A stretch of 64,000 nt of DNA from Collybia mongolica (lineage: Eukaryota; Basidiomycota; Agaricomycetes; Agaricales; Clitocybaceae): assembly GCA_013420905.1 (NCBI GenBank), contig JAAXNY010000008.1:1736001-1800000 (forward strand), written 5' to 3'. Positions 1 through 11,080 of the stretch are shown piece by piece; position 1 is the stretch's first letter; each line of letters opens with the position of its first letter. Under the pieces are notes generated by a model. The model was not told where the DNA came from. It was given only the letters and a program-made list of their open reading frames with translations, and did no database searches. Both the position numbers and the translations under genes were made by a program.

Positions 1-56
1 CTTGCTCCGCTCATCCTGCAACGTCTGGCAGTTGCAATACCCTGGGCATCTCTCAA

Positions 57-3000
57 ATGGCTTCCAGGTCCAACGGTGCCCCAGGACATGCGTCTCGACG
101 CGAAAATCAATCTGTGTCATCAAACCATTCATCATCAGGGCGCAATGAGCGAGGAACACGCCAACCAACCTATGTAGGCCAACACTCCTTTATCACTAAT
201 AAGGCGACTTACCCGCCTTTTTCAGCCTGCGGTCGAATCTGCTGTTACCCGTTTGTTGGTGTCGATTAAAGAACTACTGGAGGCTTTGACGCAATGGAGT
301 CAACTGCGGAAGGACGAAAACGAAGTGAGCGATGTATATGTACGCCTTGGAAATGACTTCAACGCAGCCGTTGCTGCATTTGCAGCTTTCAACATCGATA
401 TGACGTGAGTGATCCCTACTACACTGGAAGCTTCCTTTACCCAGATGTCTTCAGTGAACTCATGAAAGTCCCTGAAGACTTGCGAAATGTTTTGGAACAA
501 TGTCTTGCGGAGGACGCGACCAAAGAAAATCTCGAAATCTATCTTCCGACCGTAAGGCAAGTTATAACAAACCTACTACAAGGGTTACGAGGAAAACAGT
601 CTATCTATCGGCGGATAGTGAATGAGCATCGTCGAGGTTCTGATCAGTTGGGCGCCACCCATGAGAGGACAGAGAGCCGCTCATCACGTGGAGAACGAAC
701 GTCTCGACGGGAGGGAGGCCATCGCTCACAGCTGTCGCGGACGATAGCTGAAAACGAGAGGCCTGAAAGAGATAGCATGTCACGCAGGAGCGGACAGTCG
801 CAAAGCAGGCGCAGGGACCCCATCTCCAACGGCGATGAACAATTCGTCGGTGGGTTCGCCCCCCCTCTACCTGAACAATCCCCATCGTTATCCAACCACA
901 GTTTTCCGGAAGATGGTACCCTCACCTTTCCCGAATCACACACACACAAGTCACGACAGGCACCTTCTTCAATCATGCCTTCCACACCAGAAATAATACA
1001 ACCCACGTATCTGGACTCCTCCCCTGCGGTACCTGTTGAGACAACCCCTAAACCTCCGCCATCCTCTGTTGTTCCCGCCAGTGTCAAGCGATATTCGCTT
1101 GTTGATAAGCCCGCTTCGCCTCCAGCAGTTCTAGTCGAACCATCCAGCCCTAACATAGATTCAGGGAGTACCCCGTCATCCCCCGCACCAGGGACACCAC
1201 CTCCAGAACTCCTTCCTGCAATGGCTAACTCGTTGGCAGCACTGAAGAATGATGTTCTGGAACGCCGAGCATCTAAGCGATTTTCTACTTTCAACATTTC
1301 AAAGATGACGGGATCTACTATCAAAGAACGTCCTTTACGGGGTCATCCTAATAGGCCTTCCCTTGCCGTATCGTCAGCTTTAACCCCAGGGGAGCTTGCC
1401 GTGCTGACAGAGGTGGATGATGAAGAACCTATCATGCAAACTACTCTTCGACGCGAAGGTAGTGCCAGAGCACGTCCGATCTCCAGAACAGCAACACCGG
1501 AGCAAAGGCAAAATACACCACCTGTTCCTCCATTGCCACCGCCAAAGACACCGGAGCCTCCTACAATAACTGATTTAAGTCAAGATATCGCACCGGATGA
1601 CAATCCAGCAGAACCACCTCTGGGACCTTCTCGTATTACAGTGTTTTTACAGCTCGGCCGGGAGGTGAAGAAAGCGACAATTGAACCAAATTTATCATTT
1701 TCTTCGCTCCGAGTTTTGTTCGTGGATAAATTCTCTTACAACCCCGGGAAGGAAAATTTCCCAGCGATTTACATCCGCGATCCTTCAAGTGGGGTCCAAT
1801 ATGAGCTCGAGGATACTGATGAAGTCAAAGAGAAATGTTTACTCTCTCTCAACATAGAGCGTAAGCAGATTGCAATCATTTTCTGATAAAATAAACTAAT
1901 TACCTTCACAAAATAGCTCTGGATCAGATCAAGCAACACATTGATGCTCAAATATCTACATTATCAAATGATCTTAAAGAGCTGAGAACCGCAGTAACCA
2001 ACACCAACCGATCGCATATACCGCCAAACTTCATCGCCGAACCCTTGGCAGAGAGTACCCCTCTTCCAAATCGCCCCACCGATCGCCAGTTCCAGCACGT
2101 TGCGCGTCGTCTCTCCCGCTTCGTGGGTGACTCATTACACTCGCCTTTCTTAGCTCAAGCGCCCGCATTGACAAGTGTTTCGTCTTTTGTACAACCTCAA
2201 ATGACAGGCCAGTCCCTACAACCACAGATGACGGGCGGGTCCATACTCTCAGATTACTCAAGTCGAGTGGTGACTGACTTGAAAACGCAATTCGATGAAG
2301 TTCAAAACCTGCGCCGTGACCTTGGGATCATGAGGCAATTGTACACTGAGTTCATGAAACAAACAAAAGATTCCCTCGGGACTTTGCGGACTCAGACCCA
2401 GTCCGTAAAGAAGTTGGCGGACGCGAATGTTGGCGGTGCAAGAGGATATATCGATTCTGGAAAGAAGAAACTTGATGGTCGCAGTCAGAATGTGCTGACG
2501 GAAGTGGAAAAGCTGCTTGACACGGTGGAGAATGTCAAGGATGATGTCACAAAGAGACAAATTACGCCAAAGGAGCAATATGTCAAAAGTATCAAGAAGG
2601 ACATTGACTCAGTGGCTACGGAGTTGGAGAGTTTGAAGGAACATATCAAGACGATTAAGCCGATGTGGAAGAAGACATGGGAAGAAGAGTTGCAGAATAT
2701 TGTGGAGGAGCAACAATTCCTTAGCCATCAGGAAGAGTTCTTGAACGACCTTTTGGAAGATCATAAAGCTGTCGTCGAGGTCTATGGCCACATTGAGAAA
2801 ATTATCTCAATACGTGGTCCTGGACTCGGCGGATCGAACAAGACCAGACAAGTACCTCGCAATCGTAGTTTCAAGCCGCCCCCCCTCGATGAAGGACACA
2901 CTGGTCTCAATACTGTGATGATGGAAATTAGGGGGACAGCCATCGACGGTGAAAAACGGATGAAGGCTATCGAGGCCAGCCAGAAGAACCGAGAGAAAGA

Positions 3001-3193
3001 GCTAGCCGCTCGGTCAGATGACTTGCAGGCTGAACTGTCTGAGTTCGTTGGAGGAAAAAGATTGAAGATGACAGGGGGTGCTGATGAGGCAGAGCGCGTG
3101 CGACAGAAACGAAACGAAACGACTCTGAAAGCGATGTTCACGGGAGGAGGCTCTCTGCCAACAGGGAATTCCGACCTTTCTTCATCCTCATAA
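57..3193 (+). CDS. BUD6: Bud6/Aip3 actin- and formin-binding polarity protein
   Basis: I read four exons: 57-173, 226-404, 455-1860 and 1917-3193. They sum to 2979 nt, giving 992 residues with all three introns (50-56 bases) in phase. The first half is Ser/Pro-rich and low in complexity. From about residue 493 the AIP3 core starts at ITVFLQLGREVKK and runs through a long helical region, with coiled-coil-like stretches around 2280-2790, to the C-terminus. In yeasts Bud6 binds actin and the formin Bni1 as a nucleation-promoting factor at polarity sites. That role is established for the family and inferred here. The start at 57 is the first ATG, but the window begins only 56 bases upstream, so an earlier exon cannot be excluded. 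Confidence 0.9.
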
Positions 3194-4984
3194 TCGTAAC
3201 AAAGCTGACTTGGCTTGGACAATTATTAATAACCCATCGTCAATTCTCGCGCAATATTTATCATTAGCCGCTTTCCACCCGGAACATAAGTAGTTGCACC
3301 ACTCTGCTGTTAACATACCTGTATAACTATATTTAATCACTCCGTACGGACCAATGTCTTCTTAGCTTCCTTCCATTCGTAATATACGAGTACAATCTTG
3401 AGTTCGCTATCGGGCTATAGACATAGGCAGTGCCTAATACCATTACGACTGCCTGTCCTCCAAGATACAAAGCATGTGTAAATTGAAAATCCAATATTCG
3501 TTCATAGACAATTACGGGTGGCTCTGGTATAGCCGTAAGTGCTCGTCCTTCCAACCGAACGTAAGGACTTTGTTTTCGCGGTCAACATTGCCGACCAACG
3601 ATTAGAAGATGGGAAGCTGCTATAGAAGAGGTATGTATAAGAATAAGTTGATCATAGTAGCTCAAGCGAAGAGGTAACTCACGTAGCGCGTTCCCGAATC
3701 GGCTGAGGCACAATGTCGCCTGGTAAACGGACTCGCCGGGGCGTAAGAATGAGATATGACAAGTCGAATGGTAACAATGCCATTGGATAACTAGTTCCTT
3801 CGTTGTGCTAGAAAGGATACGACACTTTGGAGAAATGCCGACCGTATGTGCGTAGCGCTATTAGTCAACCCAGAGGCGCTTATAACGTTAAGAGAAGAAC
3901 CCAGGCAAGTAAAATATATAGGCCATGGTACAGCTAGTAGCACAATAGGGTTGTCACTAGCACGCCAAAGTACAAAGCGATTTCGCATGATGGCCGGTAG
4001 CACCGCCTGGCAACCCAAAATAATGAGAATGATGGCTCATGGTGGTGGACAATGATGAAAATAAAGGATGATATGTACAACAGAGGATTCAGATGACCTT
4101 TACTTTATGAAAGCGATACAAGTTACCGCGTCGAACATTGTCTGACCCTTTCGCACTCGTCCGAGACATCTTATGTACAGCTGTTATTACAATCAGGGGC
4201 TGCTAAGATTCTAACCCGAATTACAACCAAGGTTCACATGCTTGACTCCATTTCTTTTCCGTTATCGTTATCCAATCATACCCTTATGATGGAGTGAAAC
4301 AAATGCTGCTCATAAAAGACCGATTCCACGGCAATGACAACATATTCTTACCGTCAACCCACATTTTGAGTTCTTTTGACCTTGCACCATAATCACCCGA
4401 TGACACAACTAACTACTGCTGCAACACATTCAGGCGTGCGTTTTTTGTGTTCGATTTCTCTCTTGTGTAAGAGTGCCTAATATTCCAGCTCAGGTAAAGG
4501 CATCTAAGGAATCACGTAGCGCTCTGCCCATTAGAACACCTCATTATTTACATCCCGGCAGCCTCGCTGGTACAAGGGGAGGGGGTGCCACGAGGGGGTC
4601 AAATTGTAAGGTTGGGCGATCTCCATACAGGGTAAGTTATTGATAGGAGTTCCACCAGCATCAGGAGGGTCGACACAACTTGCGCAAGACATTATTCAGG
4701 ACAGGAATACCATGTAAGCCGGGCGATTTTTGACGTCATTACTAGTTCATAAGTCTCCAACAGAGAAAGGATTGCAAAAGTGTTTTCCGTTTAGGCGCAT
4801 GAGGTATTCCAAGTTACATAAGCATCCTCAAGTTTGTATACAGTATACATCCTACATTACTGTGCCAATAAAACTATTACAGTCAGTGTTCGACACAGGA
4901 TAAATGGAAGGTACAAGCTCATCTGCCGCCTCTGAAAGTAGATTACCTGCAACTTCCACATCAGAAATGACCCATATAGGTCTT
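3194..4984. other. Intergenic stretch with a possible decayed membrane-protein gene on the minus strand
   Basis: No gene is supported with confidence in this 1.8 kb. Two minus-strand open stretches, about 3791-4018 and 3333-3554, translate to hydrophobic segments. One is rich in Leu/Val/Pro with LLAVPWPIYFTCLGSS, the other contains QAVVMVLGTAYVYS. They resemble exons of a basidiomycete multipass membrane protein, but I could not link them into one gene with convincing splice sites. A small gene or a relic are both possible. Confidence 0.25.
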
Positions 4985-6607
4985 CTAGACCACGACCACT
5001 TCTACCTCAGGGCGTCCATGAAAAGGATGCCGCCATCCACACCTCCACTTGTCTTGGTTATACGCTTTATATTTGTTGGTTGTTGCCATACCACCGATAT
5101 GGTCCATTATCAGACGAGAGGTAATCACCAATCCCTCCCCCCCACTCTGCTGTTTGGGGCACAGAGGGTCGGCACCAAGCAAACAGTCCTGAATAACTAG
5201 GTCTGCTGGTCGTCGGGTTGCATCCGGAGAGAGCTTGGAAGCAATTTCGGCGTGTGTATTCATCAGAAGGACGAGAATAGGTAACAGGGTATGGTGAATG
5301 ATAAGGCCACTGAGGGAGAGAGACTGTTTAATAACGGATGCTTTGAAAGGAAGACATGTTACACACCTGCCACCTGTACCGACAAAGCCACCCAGTTTGC
5401 GTGAAGTCCATTTCTCACCTACGCGATTACGTTCCAATATAAACATGACATTTTTGACCACATTCCACCCTGCCTCGCCACCACATAGTGGGAAATCATC
5501 CTCCACCAACATAATCCACTCCGCCTGTGGAGTCTGTTTCTCGGAAGTCCACCGAAAAGCTTCTGCAATATGTAGGTATTGCCCCGGAAAGGCGTTAGGA
5601 TGTGAGTCAGAGTCAACAAAGAAAGTCACATTTGTGCCTTTGAAGCTATTGCGGGTGTTAATGAAAGCTTGGTGATCGGTCGAATGTGTAAAGACAGAAA
5701 GAATGACGTTGGAGCTGAGGAAAGGTATATATGAGTCGATAGTGGTTTTCATGATGGTGATAGCAGCGGTGACATTAGGGCGTGGATGAGATAGGATCAG
5801 GATTTCTAGTAACGGGGAGCTGTGAGACGGCGATGGGGGCATGTCTGGCGGTATCGGTGTCCCTCTCCACTGGCACAACCCATAGGGGAGTGATATGGCA
5901 AAAAGAGATAGGATCACAGATCCAACGAGAGTTTGGATTTTTAAAGTTGGGCGAGATTTTGGCTCGTCGAGCATCAACGGATGGGCCGTTCGCTTCGTCG
6001 AGATTCTGAGCAGCCCATGGCCAAACGCGCATGCAGCACCGACTACAATGGCCACCCCATATGTCCATGGCGCATCATCAAGCCAGGAAAGAAGAGCGCA
6101 GATGCCTGCCACCGCTTGTAGTTCTCTGCCTTTCAGATTGTGCACGGAATTTTTTTTAATGACTTCTGTTGCTCCAAGGAGAATTAAGTAGGCGACCATG
6201 GAAGGGCCAAACCCCCCCGAGGTTTCGTAGAGAGCCCAATGTCTGAAGAGCCTAGGGTAAGCCCATCCTACACTGCGTGATAGCACATAGCCTACGATCG
6301 TCCGCACAAGTGCCGTAAGTATCCACATAGGGTAGCAATACAGGACTGACAGTTCGGGGACCCTCCAGAACAATAATACTTGGATCACTCGAGATAACAA
6401 GGCGGAGAACGACGTCGCCGTCGACCACGGTGCATAAAGCAAGGGGACCAGATCATTGGAGTAGAGGAATTGGCGTGGGGTGAAAGGGGACAGTGACCAA
6501 GATGGCACGACGTATGCAATCAGTGATGGTAGGAGGGGAAATATGACGGTTATATCATGCAGCCATTGCATACTTCCACTCGTTTTCTGCCTTCCGAAAC
6601 GCGACAT
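4985..6607 (-). CDS. Multipass membrane protein with a C-terminal glycosyltransferase-like domain
   Basis: A long minus-strand frame opens at ATG 6607 and ends at 4985. The N-terminal half has about five hydrophobic segments, for example WMQWLHD-type and AVAGICALLSWLDDAPWTYG stretches. After roughly residue 260 the protein turns polar and looks like a GT-A-like domain: a strand (LEILILSHPRP), a DSDSHPN segment, and an acidic VEDDFPLCGG motif that resembles a DXD metal site. This is reminiscent of membrane glycosyltransferases such as the PGAP4/TMEM246 group, but that assignment is inference. A 57-base intron (5310-5366, GTGTGT to CTCAG) is probably hidden in the frame. It has no stop and is divisible by three. 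Removing it joins GTGG to SGLIIHH and gives about 521 residues instead of 540. Confidence 0.7.
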   Translation of the reverse strand: MSRFGRQKTSGSMQWLHDITVIFPLLPSLIAYVVPSWSLSPFTPRQFLYSNDLVPLLYAPWSTATSFSALLSRVIQVLLFWRVPELSVLYCYPMWILTALVRTIVGYVLSRSVGWAYPRLFRHWALYETSGGFGPSMVAYLILLGATEVIKKNSVHNLKGRELQAVAGICALLSWLDDAPWTYGVAIVVGAACAFGHGLLRISTKRTAHPLMLDEPKSRPTLKIQTLVGSVILSLFAISLPYGLCQWRGTPIPPDMPPSPSHSSPLLEILILSHPRPNVTAAITIMKTTIDSYIPFLSSNVILSVFTHSTDHQAFINTRNSFKGTNVTFFVDSDSHPNAFPGQYLHIAEAFRWTSEKQTPQAEWIMLVEDDFPLCGGEAGWNVVKNVMFILERNRVGEKWTSRKLGGFVGTGGRCVTCLPFKASVIKQSLSLSGLIIHHTLLPILVLLMNTHAEIASKLSPDATRRPADLVIQDCLLGADPLCPKQQSGGEGLVITSRLIMDHIGGMATTNKYKAYNQDKWRCGWRHPFHGRPEVEVVVV

Positions 6608-7016
6608 GGATGGCGGAAAGAGCCAGCTACTACGACGGTGGCGCCCATATCAGATTTTAAATGTCGCCGTGATGTTACCACCGTTCATGGCGGATACTTG
6701 GCGACCCTTGTCGATATGGACAAAAAATAAAGCTGTGCTCACTGATATCTTGAGATTTGGAAATTAGCTGTAGACCAAGACAGTCAAAGTTGTAAGCTCT
6801 GAAATACATTACGGGGCATCTATTTAGTAAGTACCCTGTATCATATCAACATATTATATCGATAGAGGATATTAGTGGCATTTAGACATAGTTCCGAGGT
6901 CTCTCGATTGTCAATGCTTTGTATTTCAAAAACTGCATATGACGATACAACAAAACGACCCAGGATTCATAATGCTGAACCAATTTGATAAAGGATTATA
7001 CCATTAAGGCGGGTGT
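6608..7016. other. Intergenic, no gene seen
   Basis: This AT-rich spacer lies between two minus-strand genes, upstream of the glycosyltransferase-like gene and downstream of the disabled secreted-protein gene. I see no coding frame, RNA gene or repeat. It presumably holds the 5' region of the former and the 3' end of the latter. Confidence 0.5.
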
Positions 7017-8573
7017 TCAAGTGCCGGTGATACCTCCAGCTGCGCCAGAAACAGCTATACGAGCAGCATCATCAGCTGTGGTAGTACAAACGATCAAAGT
7101 TCCTGGTGCGTTGACCAAGGGTATGGCAGCGCAGGTTAGAGTGGTTTCACACGAAGTGATCACGAATTTTCCGTTAACGCATTGAGCAAAGCCGTTACCG
7201 ATGCAGGCCTGATCACCGACTGTGAAAAAAAAGTGTCAGTCATGCCATGTACAAAACATGTGGAAAGTTCAGCACTATTGCAAGGGGAGTTCGCAGAAAG
7301 GGTAGAGAACTTAGCATTGAGAGCTTAAGCAGCTCTTCCATTTTGAGCTTTGAAACCTCCCGCAGCTGAAGCGATGGCGGGGGCCGGTGCAGTAGGTGTA
7401 TTATTATTAGGGGGAGAGACAACACCACCAGTGCCCGTAATGCCACCAGTTGCTCCGCTGGCAGCAATCCGGGCCGCAGCATCGGCCTCGGTCGTGCAAG
7501 CAAGGGAAGTCCCGGGTGAATTGACGAGCGGGAGAGCGGCGCATTTCAAAACGCCACACGAAGTCGTGACGAATTTGCCGTTGACACACTGAGCAAAGCT
7601 CGAATCAACACATGCCTGCTCAGCAGCTGGGGTAAAAATAAATTAACAGGAACTCGGTATAGAATGACATGTCAAACAATTACCTGCACAAGGAGAGTTC
7701 GCGGACAAGGTTGCAAATATCGCGTTCAGATTTTGCGCATCTTTGCCATTCTGAATAGTATCGCTTCCACCGTTAGTGGGAGCTGGTAAAGAGGAAGCGG
7801 GGCTAGCGACAGAAATTTGGGTTCCCATCGTAGACGTTCTTGCTGGCGTCGAGGCCTTTGGGGGAACACTGCCACTGCCATTGCCAGCATCAGTACCCGG
7901 GTTCTGTCCGACATCAACCAGTTGAGCTCCATCGGTGACATGGCCACTAGGATTTGCGGGGCATGATCCAAGAGGGTTGAGCGGCACATTGAGACCGAAT
8001 GGGATCGTTCCAGGTTGTCCAACAGCGATACCTCCAACGAAAACCGTGGGGTTGGCTCCAGTAAACTGACACTGGAACAATCCATCAAGCTCAGCATTTT
8101 TTGGCGCTTCTTGGCAGTATGGTACGCTCTGAGAAGTGGGCTGAAGGTGGCCGGTCAGTCATATGTGTGAGGTGATCTAGGGGTTGACTAACAGTGTTAC
8201 GGGGTTGTTGAGCAAATATTTGAGCAGGGCGAATCATATCAAGGTTATTACCCAGCGTCCTTGCAAGGTCAATCATATTTTCCGCAGCCATTTGCTGTTC
8301 GCAACCCCCCGGAGCAGCCAGTAATGTACTAAAGGCAGCAACAGAAACCGGATTGCACTGTTGAGCACCTCCGACGGCAATCTTATCAGGGGTAGATTAT
8401 CAGGGACGGATAAAAAGAAAAGACAAGGTACATACGCAAGCTTGCTCCTATTTCGTAGTTGCAGCAACGATACTCTGGGCAATACGCTTTGATAATGGCG
8501 CTCCATGAACAGTAGTGGCAATCAGTCCGAGGACGATGAAAGAGAGTTGAAATAGTGTGATTCGTGGAAAGAT
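7017..8573 (-). pseudogene. Disabled secreted cysteine-rich protein with two CBM19-like (chitin-binding) repeats
   Basis: Joined across minus-strand introns, the region encodes a signal-peptide-like segment (ITLFQLSFIVLGLIATT), a conserved helical part (GGAQQCNPVSV, FAQQPRN), a P/S/G linker and two Cys-rich repeats. Each repeat has FAQCVNGKFVTTSC-type, ALPLVN.PGT and ADAAARIA motifs, the layout of CBM19-annotated proteins in Agaricomycetes. It looks inactivated. Exon 1 has no in-frame ATG, and the expected start codon reads ATC (8571-8573). A TAG at 8448-8450 falls where I recall the family having Trp before EQAC. A TAA at 7325-7327 replaces the Gln that the first repeat has at the same place (KDAQNLN versus RAA*ALN). 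The second-repeat intron also has a weak GTGCTG donor. CBM19 membership is from memory and moderate; the lesions are visible in the sequence. Confidence 0.75.
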
Positions 8574-9474
8574 ATGGAAGGGACCGTTGGGGAACGACCG
8601 TATTATTTAAAGGAGGTGGAAAAAAACTGGAAGGGAATGAAAAAAATACATCACGATAGACCGTCCTCATATAAGATGATTTTTGGTTAATCGGTGGCAC
8701 TCGGCACGGGCGTCGGGACGAGCAAAAGGCCATTGTGGTTCCCATTGGCTTGTGGGAGCCGTCCTTTGGTTACCCAGGAGATGATGATCGTTGAATGCAC
8801 AAATGCAAACCAAGGGCACGAGATTCCATGAGTTGAAATTTGATAGAGCTGGGCAGGCATGGGTGTCCTCAAACTCTGCCGGTTAGGTTGTCAAAGAAAA
8901 AGTTCGAAGACGACCCCTTTATGCCACTGCCCACTTAGCTCCATAACTGTGTGGTTCATTGATCCCCTCTATTCAGCCCTATGTGGCCAATCATCTACTA
9001 TACGATATGCGTGTACCATATTACGTATCTGATTGTCGCCTCATGAGTCGTTATCTCGCGTTGGTTCATATGTACCAACTGGCAGCGACCTATGTGTCAG
9101 CAAAGGCTACCACCCTACGAGAGGGAGTTGTTAGATGTTGAATGTGGAATGTTGAATGTTACCCTTATATGAGTGGTTGAAGGTGATTGACGAGGAATTG
9201 TGGAAGCACGACCGGCTATCCTGGCAATGTTATAAATCTATGTACATATACATGGCAAGTTCATGACAGATTAAAGATTACTGGAGTGCTGGAAGTCTAC
9301 ATGTTATCCTAATAGGACAAGGGCGTTATGAGGTCGTGTGCATGTCGTACTATCCACTGTGAGTGTGCAATGGAAAAAGTATGAAAGATAAAATATAAGT
9401 GGTACAGCCAGGATATTTATCGTCAGTCGAGGACAGATCGGGCCCGGGGTTGTGGGCAAAGCATCGAATATGAA
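8574..9474. other. Intergenic, no gene seen
   Basis: About 900 bases without a supported gene. Small frames on both strands lack domains and splice context. Near 9135-9165 there is a short direct repeat of a GAATGTTGAATG-like unit, too short to call a satellite. Confidence 0.5.
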
Positions 9475-10870
9475 TCATATCAGTGTCACTCCAGGTTTTG
9501 GCGACCCTTCTGCGAAAGGCTCTAAGCGAAACCAGGTTGGGATAGACTTCCAGATTTTTTCCCTTTCCCTGGCTGCCCATACCTCCAGAGACCGGGCGCA
9601 GGCCTTACACTCAGAAAACTCTGCACTCTTCAGTTGACCTAGCTCCTCCGCGACGTAGAGAGGATCACAGTAGCCGCGTTCGCGATCGAAGAGGTAGTGT
9701 TGTGTTGCCAAATCAACAAGTTCAGAGAAGTCCTTGCGACACGCTGCGGCGGAGACGCAGACACCACCAGAGGACGATTTTCGTACATGAGGATTTCCGT
9801 GTGTAGTGAGTTGGGTGGGTCGTATGTACTGACTATTGCCCATGGCCATTATTAATGATGTGATCGTATGTTGTCCTGCCTCTTTACCAAGACAGAGCCT
9901 CTGCATGTCTTGGATAGATATTAGTGAAGGTGGCAGGGACAATGGCCGGAATGCTGGGTCGTCTTCCACAGGCTCGAATATTTGCGTGAAAGAATAACGC
10001 GAAAGGTCATAGAAGGCGGCAGCTAGAAGCGATGGCGCATTAACTTCCCTCGCAAGGTTGATGATAGTCTACCGAAGCCTCAAGTAAGGTTTTTAGTAGA
10101 GAAAATATCATCAAGGCTCACAATCGGATGAGGATAGAGGTGGCCACCATTTGACGCGATATCAATCTCGAAAGATCGTGCCAAATCCTCTCGAGTATCC
10201 CATGCCTTTAAAGTCGATGGCCACGCTATGCTTAAGTGTGCAAGAGCCTTCTCTCGCAACACATCCATAATATATTTCGTCGATAAGCGAAGAATCCCTG
10301 AGACCATGCGAAAGTCATCTTGATCATTGTTACCAAAGTCCCTTGAGTTTGTAGTTGTCAACATCAGGTTCAAAAGTGCCATGTGGTGATCACATACGGG
10401 CCATCTATGTCGTATAGTGCAGTGAGAAGGTTGCCTACATCCTCCGCCGTGTCATGAAGGAATATCACTGGTGTCCGTTCACCATCCGTGCCTTTGAACG
10501 TTACTTCTGGCCCACCGCTCTCCGCCGCTGATTGAGGCATCGAAAACATATTTTGAAAGCACGCAGAGTGCCGTGCCAGCATGGATCTGTGCACTCTGAA
10601 GAGAGTATTCTCTGCCTGGCATATAATGCTACCATCTTCAAACCACAAATCAGGGTGTGGTACGAGTTTGGCCCCCGTCGCCGGATCATATCTCACTACA
10701 CCGTTCCCTGAGGGGTCACATTCATCATAATGAAAAGCGGTGAACTTGGTAGCGAGGGCTGTAGATGGGGATGGTAAGGGTGATGAATGTTGACGAGAAT
10801 CCTCCAGTGACACGTGTTTGAATTGGGAGGAAGAGGCAGCTGGGGTGCCGTCTGTACATGAAGTTGCCAT
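9475..10870 (-). CDS. BTB/POZ domain protein
   Basis: Three exons, 10870-10398, 10341-10122 and 10068-9475, sum to 1287 nt and encode 428 residues. After a Ser/Pro/Thr-rich N-terminus there is a BTB fold: HPDLWFEDGSI, then FRVHRSMLARHSACFQNMF, an acidic loop, LHDTAEDVGNLLTALYD, and after the first intron FRMVSGILRLSTKYIMDVLR. The C-terminal half is helical with several Cys residues (LATQHYLFDRERGYCDPLY). This layout is typical of the large, expanded BTB families of mushroom-forming fungi, whose partners are mostly unknown. No BACK, Kelch or zinc-finger domain is visible, so a Cullin-3 adaptor role is only a possibility. Both introns have canonical donors (GTATGT, GTGAGC). Confidence 0.85.
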
Positions 10871-11080
10871 CCAGGGTATGGGATCCAGGTCGATGAAATA
10901 AGGATTCTATTGAAGAAACCGCGACGTACGTTTGAAAGTAAGCACTCACCAGTCTCCAGTGAAGGAGTGGTCCGTCTTAATCGGCAGAAACGAATAACTT
11001 TTGATATCAAGATCTAATCTTATCAGAGTATTATAGCTGTTTAATGGAGTTCTACGAGTTTCTATCTCTTTTAAGTTTTC

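Noticed and set aside
644..1324. Long minus-strand open frame opposite BUD6
   Set aside because: It is a shadow frame: Ser/Gly-rich because the coding strand is Ser/Pro-rich, with no domain, while the plus-strand frame is part of a clear Bud6 protein.
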